Origin: Oscillospiraceae bacterium
GTDB lineage: Bacteria > Bacillota > Clostridia > Oscillospirales > CAG-272
Length of the DNA: 37,856 nucleotides
Assembly: GCA_015065285.1 (NCBI GenBank)
Contig: SVQP01000019.1
Coordinates: 1 to 37,856, forward strand
Direction of reading: 5' to 3'
The position numbers and the translations under genes were made by a program. Below the pieces are notes generated by a model, which made no database searches, was not told the DNA's origin, and worked only from the letters and a program-made list of their open reading frames with translations. Positions 6,653-15,553 of this stretch are shown here, in pieces. The stretch's first letter is position 1. Every line of letters begins with the position of its first letter.

Positions 6653-9439
6653 TCAAAGTTCAAGAATATTCTTGCAGCGTGCGCACAGGAAGTTGTCACC
6701 CTCAGAGATGCCTTCCTTTGCGTATGCCCAGCAGCGGTCGCACTTGCAGCCGTCAGCCTGCGCAACCACAACGGCAATTCTGCCGTCCTCACCTGCTACA
6801 GCGCCCTCGGGAGCCTGTGCGTTGACCACCTCGGCACTCGAGGTGATGAACACGGTTGCCAGATCGCCCGCAAAGCCGGAAAGCAGCGCGCATGCAGCTG
6901 CATCGGTGGTGTAAACGGTCACCTTTGCATCCAGCGACTTACCGATCAGCTTTTCTGCTCTTGCCAGCTCCAGCGCCTTCATAACGTCGTCGCGAAGCTC
7001 GAACAGGTCATCCCAGGAGTTGGTGCCCTCGGATTCCAGTGCCGCATCGTATGCGGGCATGTCGTTGAGGAACACGCTCTCGGTCTTGTCGGTCGATGCG
7101 TGAGGCATGCTCTGCCAGATCTCCTCAGCCGTGAAGCTGATGATGGGCGCCATCAGACGGGTCATGCCCGAAATGATGATGTACATCGCAGTCTGTGCGC
7201 TTCTGCGTGCGCGGCTGTCTGCGCGCTCGGTATATACTCTGTCCTTGGTGATATCCACGTACAGCTTGGACAGATCAATGGTGCAGAAATTGTTGAGCGC
7301 ATGGTATGCCATGTGGAATTCATAGCCGTCAAATGCCTCGCGGCACTCCTTGACCAGCTTGTTGTAGCGTGCCAGGATCCACTTGTCGATATCGGGCAGG
7401 TCAGCGTATGCAACCAGATCGGTATCGGGGTTGAAATCACCCAGGTTTGCAAGCAGAATTCTTGCGGTGTTACGGATCTTTCTATAGGTTTCGGACTGCT
7501 GGCGGAAGATGTTATCCGAGCAGCGAACGTCTGCGTGATAGTCGGTGGATGCAGCCCACAGTCTTGCAATGTCACCGCCGTACTTCTTGACCACGTCATC
7601 GGGGTCAACACCGTTGCCAAGAGACTTGTGCATTGCTCTGCCCTCACCGTCAACAACCCAACCGTGGGTCAGAACGGTGTGGTAGGGAGCGCCCTCACCC
7701 TTAGCACCGACAGCGGTCAACAGTGCTGCCTGGAACCAGCCTCTGTACTGGTCGCCACCCTCCAGATATACGTCAGAGGGCCAGTGCAGCTCGGGACGCT
7801 GCTCGAGCACTGCGATATGAGAGGAGCCGGAGTCGAACCAGCCGTCCAGCGTGTTGGTCTCGCGACGGAACTTGCGGCAGCCGCACTTGCAAGCATAGCC
7901 CTCGGGCATCAGCTCTTCGACCGACAGATCCCACCAGGCGTTGGAGCCCTGTGCACCGAATACCTCGGCAACCTTGGCAATGGTAGCGTCATCGCAAATG
8001 ACCTCCCCACAATCCTCGCAATAGAATACGGGAATGGGCAGACCCCACTGACGCTGACGCGAGATGCACCAGTCGGCACGGTCGCGTACCATCTGCGCCA
8101 TACGCTCACCGCCCCATGCGGGCAGCCAGGTTACGTTTTGGCAAGCGGCAACAGCCTCTTCCTTGAATGCCTCAACCGAGCAGAACCACTGGGGAGTTGC
8201 ACGGAAGATGATGGGAGACTTACATCTCCAGCAGTGCGGATATTCGTGCGACATTTCCTCGCTTGCGAACAGCGCGCCGCTCTCCTTCATGTCAGCCAGA
8301 ATGACCTCGTTGGACTGCGCATAGTAAAGACCTGCATACTTGCCTGCATCTGCAGTCTGGTAGCCGCGGTCATCCACGGGTACGATGATGTCAATGCCGT
8401 ATCTCTTGCAGGTGACATAGTCGTCCGCACCAAAGCCGGGTGCGGTGTGTACGCAGCCGGTACCCGAATCCATGGTAACGTAATCTGCATTGACAACCAG
8501 CGACTCGCGATCCAGGAAAGGATGCTGCGCCTTCATATATTCAAAGGTGTTGCCGGGGAATGCAGCCAGAATTTCGTAATCCTCAATGCCGCCTGCTTTC
8601 ATGGTCTTGGCACACAGTGCCTCAGCCACAATATAGCACTCCTCGCCTGCCTTTACCACAACGTAGCTCTCCACGGGGTTGAGCGCGATGGCAAGGTTGC
8701 CGGGCAGCGTCCAGGTGGTGGTAGTCCAGATCACAAAATAGGTCTTGGACAGATCGCAAATGCCTGCCAGCTTGCCTGCGTCATCCTTGACTGCGAACTT
8801 GACAAAGATAGAGGTGCAGGCATCGGTTGCATACTCGATCTCAGCCTCTGCCAATGCGGTTTCGTCCTTGGGGCACCAGTATACGGGCTTGAGACCCTTA
8901 TAGATGTAGCCCTTCTTGAACATTTCGCCAAAGACCTCAACCTCCTTGGCTTCAAACGCGGGATCCATGGTCAGATAGGGGTGCTCCCAGTCAGCCAGTA
9001 CGCCCAGTCTCTTGAACTGGTTGCGCTGAATGTCCACGTACTTTTCCGCAAACTTGTAACATGCGGTACGGAACTCGGAGGGGCGCATTTTCTTATGGTC
9101 CAGCTTGTTCTTCTTGATGATGGCAGATTCGATGGGCATGCCGTGGTTATCCCAGCCGGGAACGATCGGCACGCGGTAGCCGCTCATGGTCTTGTACTTG
9201 TTGATAAAGTCCTTGAGCATTTTATTGAGTGCAGTACCCATGTGAATGTTGCCGTTGGAGAAAGGAGGGCCGTCATGCAGAATGAACGCGGGCTTGTCCG
9301 CATTCTGCTCCTGCAGCTTTGCATACAGGTCCATACCTTCCCAATACTTGAGCATCTCGGGCTCGCGCTGCGGCAGATTTGCGCGCATTGCAAACGAGGT
9401 GCTGGGCAGATTCAACGTACTTGTGTAATCCTTAGCCAT
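6653..9439 (-). CDS. ileS: Isoleucyl-tRNA synthetase
   Basis: This 928-residue class I synthetase charges tRNA-Ile. The HIGH-equivalent is HMGT at 66-69. The KMSKS-equivalent reads AMHKS at 602-606 (then LGNGVDP), so the first Lys and first Ser are replaced while the second Lys (K605) is kept. The editing domain lies between them. The C-terminus carries a CxxC...CxxC zinc finger (CKCDRCW and CARCKNI). Full length for the bacterial type. AAGGAG lies about 11 bases before the ATG. The gap to ylmH is only 53 bases, so there is no room for a T-box leader. The gene lies in the ylmH-ileS-lspA-rluD order typical of Firmicutes, with divIVA absent. Confidence 0.96.
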   Translation of the reverse strand: MAKDYTSTLNLPSTSFAMRANLPQREPEMLKYWEGMDLYAKLQEQNADKPAFILHDGPPFSNGNIHMGTALNKMLKDFINKYKTMSGYRVPIVPGWDNHGMPIESAIIKKNKLDHKKMRPSEFRTACYKFAEKYVDIQRNQFKRLGVLADWEHPYLTMDPAFEAKEVEVFGEMFKKGYIYKGLKPVYWCPKDETALAEAEIEYATDACTSIFVKFAVKDDAGKLAGICDLSKTYFVIWTTTTWTLPGNLAIALNPVESYVVVKAGEECYIVAEALCAKTMKAGGIEDYEILAAFPGNTFEYMKAQHPFLDRESLVVNADYVTMDSGTGCVHTAPGFGADDYVTCKRYGIDIIVPVDDRGYQTADAGKYAGLYYAQSNEVILADMKESGALFASEEMSHEYPHCWRCKSPIIFRATPQWFCSVEAFKEEAVAACQNVTWLPAWGGERMAQMVRDRADWCISRQRQWGLPIPVFYCEDCGEVICDDATIAKVAEVFGAQGSNAWWDLSVEELMPEGYACKCGCRKFRRETNTLDGWFDSGSSHIAVLEQRPELHWPSDVYLEGGDQYRGWFQAALLTAVGAKGEGAPYHTVLTHGWVVDGEGRAMHKSLGNGVDPDDVVKKYGGDIARLWAASTDYHADVRCSDNIFRQQSETYRKIRNTARILLANLGDFNPDTDLVAYADLPDIDKWILARYNKLVKECREAFDGYEFHMAYHALNNFCTIDLSKLYVDITKDRVYTERADSRARRSAQTAMYIIISGMTRLMAPIISFTAEEIWQSMPHASTDKTESVFLNDMPAYDAALESEGTNSWDDLFELRDDVMKALELARAEKLIGKSLDAKVTVYTTDAAACALLSGFAGDLATVFITSSAEVVNAQAPEGAVAGEDGRIAVVVAQADGCKCDRCWAYAKEGISEGDNFLCARCKNILEL

Positions 9440-9492
9440 AACTTCGATAGCTCCTTTATGTGAATAAAATTATTTTCAAATCCGGTTGCGAC

Positions 9493-10278
9493 TCAGACGT
9501 ACTTGCGTGCGTGCAGTCGCAGTCTCCCCTTTTTAGTTTGCGTACTGACGTCGTCAATACGAAACTTGCCATACCCGCGCAGAGAGATCACGCAAGGGGG
9601 CTCGATGACCTTATCACAGCGGTCGCAGATCTCATAATCCACCGTACTCTCGCCTGCGCGGATCAGCATTTGTGCCTTTTCGCGCGAAAGCCCGGTCAGG
9701 GCTGCTGCAATACAGTCAAAGCGTGCCGAGGCAACGGTATCGCTGACGCTTTTGTAGCGCTCCGGCAGCTCGATGGGCGTGCCCCACGGCAGCTGCTCGA
9801 CCTTGATACCGTCCTTGCCGACTCGCGTCAGCTCGGCACAAATATAGGGTGCGATATCACTATCGCAAAACAAAAATGCTTGCCGCTCATCCAACACCAC
9901 CAGATCTCCCAGCACGTGTCGCTCGATTCCAAGCGCCAGCAAGGCGCCCAGATAATCTCTGTGCGTAAGCGTGCAAAAGCCGCCCCCACGCAAGCGCAGC
10001 AGGCTGATCTTTTGCTCAAGGATCGGAGCAATATACTCCGGCTCATTCATAAATTCCGGCAGAATAAACAGCTTGACTCTCTCCGCTTCGGCATATCCGC
10101 CCTCAACGACACATACCGAATCCTGCCCTGCGCGCTCTGCAAAGCAGCGCGCTAAATGCGCTTCGCGCGGGGACAGAAAATGGCTGCATGACCAAATTCC
10201 CCTCTCCGCGCGTTGCATCATATCCCGCAATTGCGCATATAAGATCTCATCCTGTCCGCTTTGTTTATACGTACTCAT
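9493..10278 (-). CDS. ylmH: YlmH-type S4-domain RNA-binding protein
   Basis: This 261-residue protein matches YlmH: a central HRDYLGALLALGIERHVLGD motif and a C-terminal S4 domain beginning near LSREKAQMLIRAGES. Family members bind RNA and have been linked to cell division and to rescue of stalled ribosomal subunits. The start overlaps the yggT stop as ATGA, giving tight translational coupling. In most Firmicutes divIVA follows; here ileS follows directly after 53 bases. Confidence 0.88.
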   Translation of the reverse strand: MSTYKQSGQDEILYAQLRDMMQRAERGIWSCSHFLSPREAHLARCFAERAGQDSVCVVEGGYAEAERVKLFILPEFMNEPEYIAPILEQKISLLRLRGGGFCTLTHRDYLGALLALGIERHVLGDLVVLDERQAFLFCDSDIAPYICAELTRVGKDGIKVEQLPWGTPIELPERYKSVSDTVASARFDCIAAALTGLSREKAQMLIRAGESTVDYEICDRCDKVIEPPCVISLRGYGKFRIDDVSTQTKKGRLRLHARKYV

Positions 10279-10559
10279 ACGATTCTGACAAAGCTAAGAG
10301 CGAATTGCAAAAGCACAAGCACAAGGCAGGTTGCCATGAACGACATGTCGATCGGCAAGCCCTGAAACCATCCCATACGCGCAAACAGCACGCGCATCGG
10401 CATGACAATGGGCTCCACGATTGCAAACATCACGCGCTGAAACTTACTGTCGGACCCCGCGGGGAACCAGGACAGAATGGCAGTGATGGTCATGACAAGC
10501 AAAATGCCGTCGATCAGCAGCGAGAGCGTGCTGACCAGCACGTAAATAAAGACCTCCAA
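10275..10559 (-). CDS. ylmG: YggT-family membrane protein (YlmG)
   Basis: This 94-residue protein has two hydrophobic segments around a conserved loop with ILSWFP and IVEPIVMPMR, the YggT family pattern. YlmG/YggT proteins sit beside sepF in Firmicutes and plastids and are associated with division or membrane organisation; the mechanism is not settled. The start codon is TTG, 8 bases after GGAGG; no in-frame ATG is available. The end overlaps ylmH by 4 bases (ATGA). Confidence 0.88.
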   Translation of the reverse strand: MEVFIYVLVSTLSLLIDGILLVMTITAILSWFPAGSDSKFQRVMFAIVEPIVMPMRVLFARMGWFQGLPIDMSFMATCLVLVLLQFALSFVRIV

Positions 10560-10584
10560 TGCAAATGCCTCCGATTAAACCAAA

Positions 10585-11094
10585 TTATTCCTCGTCTGCC
10601 TGCTCGTCAGCTGCTGCGATGTCTTCCTCGTCAATATCGTTCACGTCTGCACCGTAAGGAATCAGTGCAACGCAGGACTTGCTGATCTTGCGAACGTTGC
10701 CTTCCAGAGCCTGAACAGCACCCATGATGTAATCAAAGAAGCGCAGGAACACTTCTCTGTCCATCTTATCAACGTCCAGGAGCATAACGATATAGCCGTC
10801 AGCCAGCTTGGCAACTGCCTTCTGTCTGTCAGCAAGCTCGGTGGGCGCGTAGTACTTCACCGCAGGCTTTGCGGGCTCAAGGGGCTTTTTGGGCAGGGGC
10901 TGGGGCTCACGCATTTCGGGCTGCTCTTCCACAACCTCTTCCTCTACGGGAGCTACCTCCTCAACGGTTTCTTCCTCAGCCACTACTCCCTCGTCATCCT
11001 TGGGAAAATCGGTGTAGTAGCCGCTGTCGTAGCCGTCATCCTCCAAAAATGCTTCGGGCTCGGGATCCTTGGTGAATTTCTTGAAAATGTTCAT
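10585..11094 (-). CDS. sepF: Cell division protein SepF
   Basis: This 169-residue protein has a conserved N-terminal membrane-binding helix (MNIFKKFT), a long acidic Glu-rich and Pro-rich linker (about residues 15-80), and the SepF core at about 85-155 (RQKAVAKLADGYIVMLLDVD, then YIMGAVQALEGNVRKI). SepF anchors FtsZ to the membrane and tethers the Z-ring. An acidic tail (DIDEEDIAAADEQADEE) follows. AGGAGG precedes the ATG by 6 bases. It lies between yggS and yggT, the normal order. Confidence 0.9.
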   Translation of the reverse strand: MNIFKKFTKDPEPEAFLEDDGYDSGYYTDFPKDDEGVVAEEETVEEVAPVEEEVVEEQPEMREPQPLPKKPLEPAKPAVKYYAPTELADRQKAVAKLADGYIVMLLDVDKMDREVFLRFFDYIMGAVQALEGNVRKISKSCVALIPYGADVNDIDEEDIAAADEQADEE

Positions 11095-11133
11095 GTTTGT
11101 CCTCCTGAAATTTATATTCTCATGTTTTTTTCA

Positions 11134-11820
11134 TCAACAAAACAGACCGCTGCCGACGCGCACCAGCGTAGAGCCGCAGGCGATTGCCACGTCGTAGCTG
11201 TCCGACATACCCATAGACATAATCATGGGTATATCTATATTATGTAATTTTTTTGTCCAAATGTCAAGACAAAGGTCAAAAGTTTCGCCAAAATATTTAT
11301 AATATTGCTCCTTTTCGGGGCATTTTGGCGCCATTGTCATAAATCCGCGCAGGCGAATCGAGGAAAACTGCGAAAGTGCCAGGCACAGCGCCTCGGCCTC
11401 TTCGGGGGCAACACCGCCCTTACTTTGCTCCATGGCGCAATTGATCTCGACCAGCACATCCATCACCTTGCCGTGCTTTTGGCACTGACGGTCGATCTCA
11501 CGCGCCAGCTCAAGGCTGTCCAAAGAGTGGATCATACACACCTTATCCGCAATATATTTGACCTTATTCTTTTGCAGCGAGCCGATGAAATGCACCCGTA
11601 GCTGCTGCTTATCAAGTGCCTCCCACTTTTCCAGCAGCGCCTGCACGCGGTTTTCCCCGATATCGTGCACGCCAAGCGCGGGCAGTGCATTGATCTGCGC
11701 AACGCTTGCATATTTGGTGGCTGCCAGCAGTGTGATCTGCCCGGGATCTCTGCCTGCAGCCTGCGCTGCGCGCTCAATCCCTTCCCTGACTGCCTTTACT
11801 TGTATTTCCAGCTTTTCCAT
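11134..11820 (-). CDS. yggS: Pyridoxal-phosphate homeostasis protein YggS/PLPBP
   Basis: This 228-residue fold-type III PLP-binding protein has LLAATKYAS with PLP Lys K36, GENRVQ, HFIGSLQKNK, and MSMGMSDSYDVAIACGSTLVRVGSGLFC, all signatures of YggS (ylmE in Bacillus). It has no known enzymatic activity; it keeps free PLP levels in balance. The gene starts 8 bases after the HlyD-like gene's stop and precedes sepF by 39 bases. Confidence 0.93.
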   Translation of the reverse strand: MEKLEIQVKAVREGIERAAQAAGRDPGQITLLAATKYASVAQINALPALGVHDIGENRVQALLEKWEALDKQQLRVHFIGSLQKNKVKYIADKVCMIHSLDSLELAREIDRQCQKHGKVMDVLVEINCAMEQSKGGVAPEEAEALCLALSQFSSIRLRGFMTMAPKCPEKEQYYKYFGETFDLCLDIWTKKLHNIDIPMIMSMGMSDSYDVAIACGSTLVRVGSGLFC

Positions 11821-11828
11821 AGTGTTTC

Positions 11829-13088
11829 CTATCCGTACATTTTGCCGATATACAGGTCTCTGCCCGCGGTAATGATCAGATCATTGCGGCGCAGATACTC
11901 TGCTTTTCCCGACCCTGCTGCAGCATCCTGCTCATAAGTCTGCACAATATAATATCCCACTTCCTCGCGGACAATGCTGACACGTCGGAATTCCACCGAG
12001 CTATCCTCCAGGATATACACGCCCTTCTCTCCCTCATGCTCGCGCAATGCCTCGATGGGCACGCGATAGCCTGTCAGCTCGCGCACCACGCTGCGGACGC
12101 GCTGCGTGCGCAAAAATGAGAAATCCTCGGGGGTCTGCATGCACGAGAATACCAGCACGCCGTCGCGCTTATCCGTGCTCTCGATCTTTCTCTCCAAGGT
12201 CAGCGAAAGCTGCTTGTCATCGTTGTCAACAAAGGTGAACGTGTAGGTATCCCCCTCGGTAAAGTAATCCGCCTGATCCTCATTCATAGGCATGGCGGCA
12301 TACCAGACGTGACTGTTGATCATTTTGCCGATCGCACCCGAGGTGGATGCGGGAGATGCTTCGGTCATGGCATAAAACTCGTTGGTGGTCATGCTCATGA
12401 CGCTCTCGTAATCAAACACGCTCTCATATCCGTCGCATTTGTGCGCAAAATTGGTGCCGTGATCGGCAACCCAGCGCGTTTGCGTGCCTCCCCAGGCTTC
12501 AAGCAGTGCCTTGCGCTGCAAGCCGAGCGAGGCGATCATTTGCGCGGAATTGTACTTTTCCGCCAGCATACCGTAAGCGCTCATGTAAGAGAGCAGATTC
12601 TTGCTCTCGGGCAATACCTGCGAATACGTGCCTGCTGCCAGGTCACCCAACACCTGATAATAGCTTTGCACAAGAGCCGCCTGATTTTCCTTGAGCGAGG
12701 TGATCATGGAGCCGGACTTGCTATCCTCCAGCAGCTCGATCTGCTCGCCAATCTGATCCAGTCTTTGCTGCAGCGCAGCGATCTCCTGCGCATCAGCCCC
12801 CGCACGGGGATAGCTGACGGCATAGATCGCATCGCTTGGCACGCGCTCTCCGTCACGGAACAAATAGTGCACGGGCGCGTCGGTGCTGCCCATGATCACC
12901 TGCTCGTCGCGGAACACGTATGCCTGCGTATTCAGAATCGTATAATCGGTGATCTCCTGCGCGGGAAGCGTGGAGAGCGTGGTACTGAACTGCCCAAGGC
13001 AGTAATGAATGACGTAGACCATTATGCCGATTGCCAGCAGCACGACCGAGCAACGCAGCGCAAAATTGCGCGCCTTGGTTCTATCCAT
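11829..13088 (-). CDS. HlyD-like membrane adaptor protein
   Basis: This 419-residue protein has an N-terminal transmembrane segment (about residues 10-32). Behind it come a lipoyl-like region, a helical hairpin (about 95-130, QEIAALQQRLDQIGEQIELL), and a C-terminal beta-rich part ending RRNDLIITAGRDLYIG. This is the layout of HlyD/RND-type periplasmic adaptors, here outside a Gram-positive membrane. A similar gene is often seen upstream of yggS-sepF in Clostridia (recalled, not checked). No transporter gene is adjacent, so its role is probably division or envelope related. AAAGGAG precedes the ATG. Confidence 0.7.
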   Translation of the reverse strand: MDRTKARNFALRCSVVLLAIGIMVYVIHYCLGQFSTTLSTLPAQEITDYTILNTQAYVFRDEQVIMGSTDAPVHYLFRDGERVPSDAIYAVSYPRAGADAQEIAALQQRLDQIGEQIELLEDSKSGSMITSLKENQAALVQSYYQVLGDLAAGTYSQVLPESKNLLSYMSAYGMLAEKYNSAQMIASLGLQRKALLEAWGGTQTRWVADHGTNFAHKCDGYESVFDYESVMSMTTNEFYAMTEASPASTSGAIGKMINSHVWYAAMPMNEDQADYFTEGDTYTFTFVDNDDKQLSLTLERKIESTDKRDGVLVFSCMQTPEDFSFLRTQRVRSVVRELTGYRVPIEALREHEGEKGVYILEDSSVEFRRVSIVREEVGYYIVQTYEQDAAAGSGKAEYLRRNDLIITAGRDLYIGKMYG

Positions 13089-13133
13089 ACGCTTCTCCTT
13101 TCCCGGGGGGATCCCCGCTGACTCTATCTTATT

Positions 13134-13142
13134 ATTATAGCA
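13134..13142 (-). promoter_or_regulatory. Extended -10 promoter candidate upstream of the HlyD-like gene
   Basis: TGCTATAAT on the minus strand is an extended -10 sequence in the 46-base gap after miaA. No good -35 box is seen at the normal distance. It may give extra transcription of the division cluster. Confidence 0.4.
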
Positions 13143-14106
13143 GAAAACCCTTGTCTTTGCACGTGTTTTCGCAAATATTTACAATCTCTTCAAATGTGCG
13201 GAGCTCTTTGTTCGGATCAGCATCGATCCAGGTTACGTACTCCTTGGCGTAAAACCACGTCATCTGTCGCTTGGCGTAGCGGCGTGTCGCGGTTTTCAGC
13301 TCCGCAGCAGCTTGCTCTTGCGTGCAGACTCCCTGCAGAAACGGCAAAATCTCCTTGTATCCGATCGCTCCCGCAGCCGTTGCATTGACCTCGAATACCC
13401 CTTGCTTCCAAAGGCGCTCGGTCTCCTCGACAAGCCCTTCTCTGAGCATCAAATCCACGCGGCGCTCAATGCGATCGTACAGTACCTCGCGATTGTTGTA
13501 CCGAATACCAAGCACCAGTGCGTCGATCGCGGGAGTTGCATGACGGGAAAGCTGGTCAAGCTCGGTCTTGGTTCTGCCGCTGACCAGATAAATCTCCAGC
13601 GCGCGAATGACGCGCTTGACGTTATTGGGATGCGTAGCAGCCGCGCTTTCGGGATCAACGGCTGCAAGTCTTTGATGCAGCGCCACTGCTCCGTGCGCAT
13701 CGGCATAGTCCTCAAGCTGCGCGCGCACCGCGCTATCCGCATAGTTCTCGCCAAATCCACCACGCAAAAGCCCATCCAGATAAAGCCCCGTGCCACCGCA
13801 CAGAACAGGCAGCTTTCCGCGCGCGCTGATATCCTCGATGGCGCGTGTTGCCGCCTCGACGTACGCCCCGCACGAATAGCTCTCGCAAGGGTCGACCACG
13901 TCAATCATGTGGTGCACCACCTCGCGTTGCTCTTGCGCGGTCGGCTTGGCAGTGCCCACGTCCATGCCGCGATAGATCTGCATGGAATCCATGCTGACAA
14001 GCTCACCGCCGTGCCGACGGCAAAGCTCCGTTGCTAAAGCGCTTTTGCCGCTTGCAGTACAACCCACAATGGCAATGGCGCGCGGAATTTTTACCTTCGT
14101 GCTCAC
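13135..14106 (-). CDS. miaA: tRNA dimethylallyltransferase
   Basis: This 323-residue enzyme adds the dimethylallyl group to A37 of tRNAs reading U-starting codons. The P-loop is GCTASGKS (15-22), with Cys where Pro is common. The catalytic D40 lies in SMDSMQIYRGMDVGTAKP. Further motifs are HHMIDVVDP and GGTGLYLDGLLRG. The GTG start at 14106 overlaps the MBL gene stop as GTGA, so the two are coupled. Confidence 0.93.
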   Translation of the reverse strand: MSTKVKIPRAIAIVGCTASGKSALATELCRRHGGELVSMDSMQIYRGMDVGTAKPTAQEQREVVHHMIDVVDPCESYSCGAYVEAATRAIEDISARGKLPVLCGGTGLYLDGLLRGGFGENYADSAVRAQLEDYADAHGAVALHQRLAAVDPESAAATHPNNVKRVIRALEIYLVSGRTKTELDQLSRHATPAIDALVLGIRYNNREVLYDRIERRVDLMLREGLVEETERLWKQGVFEVNATAAGAIGYKEILPFLQGVCTQEQAAAELKTATRRYAKRQMTWFYAKEYVTWIDADPNKELRTFEEIVNICENTCKDKGFLL

Positions 14107-14921
14107 AGCTCAACTACCTGCGTGCCGTTCATGATGACGTAATTTTCGGTCACACCGATCTCATCCATCCAGCCGCGCACCTCAATTGTTTTGAACACGT
14201 GCGTGTTGTAGCCCTTACCGGCATCGTTTTCCCACAGCCACCGGGGCGCGCACCAGAAAGCACCCTTGGGGGCAACCTCCTCGTAAAACGCGCGTGTGCA
14301 GCCGTTCTGCCCGTGGTGTGCCATCTGCACGTAATCCGCCTTGAGCTTGCCCGTACCACCGTACATGCGCAGCACCTTGTTGCCGGATTCCACGCCTGCA
14401 TCTCCCGTGAACAGCACGCTCTTGCCGCCCAGCGTCATGCGGAAGATGAGGGAGGCATTGTTTGCCACGTTGTGATTGAACTCGCTGTCGGGCGAATAGT
14501 AAAACTCAAAATGTGCAGCCCCCACGTCCAGCTCGTCACCGCCCGAAACGATGCAGCATTTGTGCGCGATCAGGGGCAGGATACGGTACAGCTCGGCAGC
14601 GGAATTATCAAGATCCTCGCGTGCGATAAACTGTGCCGAGGGGAAATTATAGTAGATTTTTTCCACGTTCAAGGCATCCGGATTGCCCTCCATCAACTCA
14701 ATAAAGCCGCGGATGTGGTCGTTGTGCGGGTGGGTCAGAATCCATGCGTGTACCGTGGGCTGCTCCAGTCCGGTCAGCTCCTGCAAATATTCCACCAAAT
14801 AAGGCATGTCCTGCGGCCAGCCACCGTCTATAACGATGACCTTGTCATCCTCTGTCGTGATTACAAAGCTCATCATCTGAATGTCCGTGATCGATTTGAG
14901 CATGCTTACTGTGTTTTTCAT
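14103..14921 (-). CDS. ComEC-like metallo-beta-lactamase-fold hydrolase
   Basis: This 272-residue protein has the metal site LTHPHNDH (H64, H66, D68, H69) and further MBL signatures SLIFRMTLGGKSVLFTGDA and VQMAHHGQNG, the pattern of the ComEC/Rec2-related soluble hydrolases. These may be nucleases or phosphodiesterases; the substrate is unknown. There is no signal peptide. The ATG at 14921 follows GGAGG by 5 bases and is preferred over the one at 14933, which overlaps that ribosome site. It lies 18 bases after the toxin gene and overlaps miaA by 4 bases. Confidence 0.8.
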   Translation of the reverse strand: MKNTVSMLKSITDIQMMSFVITTEDDKVIVIDGGWPQDMPYLVEYLQELTGLEQPTVHAWILTHPHNDHIRGFIELMEGNPDALNVEKIYYNFPSAQFIAREDLDNSAAELYRILPLIAHKCCIVSGGDELDVGAAHFEFYYSPDSEFNHNVANNASLIFRMTLGGKSVLFTGDAGVESGNKVLRMYGGTGKLKADYVQMAHHGQNGCTRAFYEEVAPKGAFWCAPRWLWENDAGKGYNTHVFKTIEVRGWMDEIGVTENYVIMNGTQVVEL

Positions 14922-14939
14922 GATAACCTCCATGGTCAG

Positions 14940-15215
14940 TTAAAATAGATCGCTGTGCGTTCCGGTGCGGGACAAAATCACGATCAATTGATTTCCGTCA
15001 ATTCTGTAAATCAACAGCCAATCGGGCTGAATATGGCATTCCCTGCATCCTGCGTAGTTGCCAACCAGCACATGATCCTTGTATTTAGGATCAAGCTCTT
15101 GGCCGTTTGCCAAGACGTTCAATACAACCTTTAATTTATCAAGGTCATATCCTCTTTTTTGCGCCAGCTTCAAGTCCTTGCGAAATTGGCCGGTAGGTAT
15201 TAAATCATACTTCAT
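14940..15215 (-). CDS. yafQ: YafQ-type ribosome-dependent mRNA interferase toxin
   Basis: This 91-residue RelE-superfamily toxin has the YafQ residues at matching positions: H48, H61, D65, W66 (in ECHIQPDWL), H87 and F91 (in TGTHSDLF). YafQ cuts mRNA on the ribosome during translation. All residues are present, so it is probably active. It overlaps the antitoxin by 11 bases and is preceded by GAGG inside the antitoxin end. Confidence 0.9.
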   Translation of the reverse strand: MKYDLIPTGQFRKDLKLAQKRGYDLDKLKVVLNVLANGQELDPKYKDHVLVGNYAGCRECHIQPDWLLIYRIDGNQLIVILSRTGTHSDLF

Positions 15216-15486
15216 TCAAAACGTCCTCAAACATATCCTCAACGTTGGAATACCGCTTATACTTTTCCGGATGCTTGAGTACTTCCTCCGACTCCTGCAG
15301 TGCTGCAAGCGTTACCTCGTTAGGAACACGCCGAGTGATAGAAAACGGAATACCGCCTTCGTACACCATCTGCTTCAAAAAAATATTGACCGCAGTTGAT
15401 AAATCCATACCCAAATCAGCTAACATGGCCTGCGCCTGCGCCTTGGTTTCCGCATCAATGCTGATATTGGTCGATACTTTAGCCAT
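15205..15486 (-). CDS. relB: RelB/DinJ-family antitoxin
   Basis: This 93-residue protein has an N-terminal ribbon-helix-helix DNA-binding part (VSTNISIDAETKAQAQAML) and the DinJ-like segment DLSTAVNIFLKQMVYEGGIPF. Its C-terminal region should wrap the YafQ toxin. The ATG at 15486 is used because AAAGGGG lies 7 bases upstream; an earlier ATG at 15510 has no ribosome site. The strong promoter and palindromic operator upstream fit autorepression. Confidence 0.88.
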   Translation of the reverse strand: MAKVSTNISIDAETKAQAQAMLADLGMDLSTAVNIFLKQMVYEGGIPFSITRRVPNEVTLAALQESEEVLKHPEKYKRYSNVEDMFEDVLNEV

Positions 15487-15524
15487 AATATTACCCCTTT
15501 CTCTGTACATATCTTTTCATGATC

Positions 15525-15553
15525 AGTATATCATATCATGCGCGCTTTGTCAA
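15525..15553 (-). promoter_or_regulatory. Promoter of the relB-yafQ operon
   Basis: TTGACA (15548-15553) and TATACT (15525-15530) on the minus strand are spaced by 17 bases. The -35 box touches the palindromic operator upstream. Confidence 0.88.

Noticed and set aside
7100-9463. 787-codon open frame on the plus strand
   Set aside because: Antisense to ileS, which is unmistakable.
9440-9492. T-box leader for ileS
   Set aside because: Only 53 bases separate ileS from ylmH, too short for a T-box; nothing resembling the T-box sequence is seen.
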